In this document: positions 62,925 to 64,000 of the stretch, in pieces | How positions within the stretch are numbered: position 1 is the stretch's first letter | Layout of the letters: each line of letters starts with the position of its first letter | Assembly (NCBI RefSeq): GCF_021228235.1 | Contig: NZ_JAJQRG010000006.1 | Coordinates: 143,298-207,297 of the forward strand | DNA length: 64,000 nucleotides | Reading direction: 5' to 3' | DNA from: Pseudophaeobacter flagellatus | GTDB taxonomy: Bacteria > Pseudomonadota > Alphaproteobacteria > Rhodobacterales > Rhodobacteraceae | The notes under the pieces: generated by a model | Databases searched by the model: none | Told to the model about the DNA's origin: nothing | What the model saw: only the letters and a program-made list of their open reading frames with translations | Program-made: the position numbers and the translations under genes

Positions 62925-63330
62925 CGATTTCAACTTGGTCGGTTTCCAAGCCACCCCATGTGGCAGGAACGAAAAAGATGCAGCACCCAGCCTCGGCCAA
63001 TGCGCGCATGTTGTCCGCCTTCGTTGGAGACCAATTCGTTACCGTAATAGAAGTCCAAAAACCTGCGCGGGATCTTGCCTGAGCGTCACCATGTCGACTG
63101 CTTGCCGATCGCGCAGATGAGCAACAAAGGTTCGATTAAATGGAACAGACCCGCGGCGAACAGCCTTTTCGCCGCGCCCCACACCGTCGTCTTCCTGTTG
63201 GGGCACCGCCCTGTCGACCGCTGCCGCTCCCGCTTGATGCCCTCTATTCATGATTGCGATCTTTGTCCTCGACACTATCGGCCCACGTCGGTATCCTACC
63301 CCGCAAGAATGCGAAGCTGTGGAAGACCGT
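62925..63330. other. Stretch with IS5-type debris and no intact gene
   Basis: No intact gene is seen. Near 63285-63325 one plus-strand frame reads PRKNAKLWKTVTAG, which matches the middle of IS5-type transposases. The minus strand at 62930-63060 has an open stretch (TNWSPTKADNMRALAEAG) without a start codon that I cannot identify. Confidence 0.45.
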
Positions 63331-63470
63331 CACCGCCGGAGCCGCGTCGAAACGAAGATGCACTGTGTGAAACTGCTGGGCCAGCGGCTCATGGCGCGGG
63401 ACTTCGACCGCCAGGTCGCCGAAACCCAGGTTCGTATCGCTGTCCTGAACGGCTATACCGCCCTCGGGAT
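63331..63470 (+). mobile_element. IS5-family transposase C-terminal fragment
   Basis: The frame reads RRSRVETKMHCVKLLGQRL, then RQVAETQVRIAVLNGYTALG, the end of IS5-type DDE transposases with the catalytic Glu of VETKMH. The N-terminal half is missing, and the preceding transposase text lies in another frame, so a deletion and a frameshift have occurred. Confidence 0.8.
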
Positions 63471-63473
63471 AAA

Positions 63474-63590
63474 GGTGAAGAGGGCGGATATGTTGTCGAA
63501 GGCACACTTGAGCTAACGGTAGAAGATCAAGTCATGATCCTGAAGCCAGGGGACTCATTCCGCTTCAAGTCGGCTAGGCCACACGGCTAG
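63474..63590 (+). pseudogene. Cupin-domain fragment, probably of an XRE-cupin regulator
   Basis: The frame reads GEEGGYVVEGTLELTVED, then LKPGDSFRFKSARPHG and stops. This is the C-terminal cupin pattern (G-Y-V-V-E-G-x-L, P-G-D-S-F, P-H) of small HTH-cupin regulators. The helix-turn-helix part is missing and the end is cut at the IS3-type fragment. Confidence 0.7.
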
Positions 63591-63779
63591 ACGTCCCTTC
63601 TTGGGTTGTTTCATTGACACTTTAAGCCCCTCGCACCGCCATAGGCGTTCCACACGTTTGTCATTCACTTGCCAGCCTGCATCTCTCAGCAAGGCAGCCA
63701 CCCGGTGGTAGCCATATCTGCCGTACTGGCGGGTCAGTTCGATCATGTCCGCGACCATCGCTCTCGCCGCACTCGTCAT
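63591..63779 (-). mobile_element. IS3-family OrfB transposase fragment
   Basis: The frame reads ADMIELTRQYGRYGYHRVAA, then RDAGWQVNDKRVERLWRCEG, LKVSMKQPKKGRL. This is the N-terminal region of IS3-type OrfB. Both ends are lost: text after KKGRL belongs to the cupin fragment on the other strand, and no OrfB start or OrfA is seen beyond 63779. Confidence 0.85.
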
Positions 63780-64000
63780 CTATTGGTTATGAATCCTGAT
63801 CCTATGCTGCACCAGCAATGAAAGGAGCAGACCTTCGCCGCGCCTGCAGCCGTCATATAGCATCTATCGTCTGCTGAGCGGACGAAGCGGGCTTTCGCTG
63901 TCGCTGCTGCAATGTCGGCTCTGACGAAACAGTCGAGCAGGCGTTAGTTTGTCGGGAGTCGAGCAAACGGGAGTAGTTTTTTCCGACCTTTTGAGTCAGC

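Noticed and set aside
63880..63930. Repeat-like text near the right end (AGCGGGCTTTCGCTG)
   Set aside because: It recalls short intergenic repeats of Rhodobacterales, but I cannot confirm a second copy in this window.
1..64000. CRISPR array
   Set aside because: No regularly spaced direct repeats and no cas genes were seen.

Overview
The window looks like a chromosome segment of an alphaproteobacterium of the Rhodobacterales (Roseobacter/Paracoccus-like). The basis is the gene content: a Paracoccus-type nosCRZDFYLX cluster, a phenylacetate (paa) cluster carrying both TetR- and PaaX-type regulators, several Liv/Dpp/BMP-type ABC importers and high-GC codon use. This is an inference from gene families, not from a marker gene.

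Region 1-12.8 kb is an accessory stress block: a small heat-shock protein, a lone YgiT-type zinc ribbon protein, a convergent apparent operon (tandem universal stress protein, a 2806-residue cyclic beta-1,2-glucan synthase, and a small conserved protein cut by an in-frame amber codon) and a three-BON-domain protein. Region 12.8-20.1 kb is phenylacetate catabolism: paaG-paaI-paaK-tetR on the minus strand, divergent from paaZ-paaX-alpha/beta hydrolase, with a palindromic operator candidate between them. The ring epoxidase paaABCDE is not in the window. A tRNA with a CAT anticodon follows at 20.2 kb, then a LysR regulator divergent from a glutathione S-transferase, an FMN split-barrel protein and a DUF1348 protein.

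Region 23.8-32.9 kb is a complete nitrous oxide reductase cluster behind an FNR-type box. Region 33.2-39.0 kb is a nucleoside-type BMP ABC importer joined to a cytosine deaminase-like amidohydrolase. A MATE exporter follows. Region 40.7-48.8 kb, all on the minus strand, holds a branched-chain-type ABC importer (livKHMGF) and, upstream, a creatinase-fold hydrolase resembling ectoine hydrolase DoeA, an M20 deacetylase and a GntR/FCD regulator. A repeated inverted motif in front of the hydrolase looks like the regulator's operator.

Region 49.2-54.5 kb is a decayed island. It starts at a 43-bp fragment of a tRNA-Ser gene and carries a frameshifted nuclease-like gene, DUF927 remnants fused to a helix-turn-helix domain and an AlpA-type regulator. 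An intact tRNA-Ser(GCT) lies in inverted orientation at 52.5 kb, followed by type I restriction (hsdR) remnants and a truncated IS1182-type transposase. Region 54.8-62.9 kb is an operon of a dipeptide-type ABC importer interleaved with a calcineurin-like phosphodiesterase and a HAD-IIA phosphatase, with a divergent LysR gene: a plausible phosphodiester-scavenging system. The last kilobase is a mosaic of IS5, cupin-regulator and IS3 fragments.
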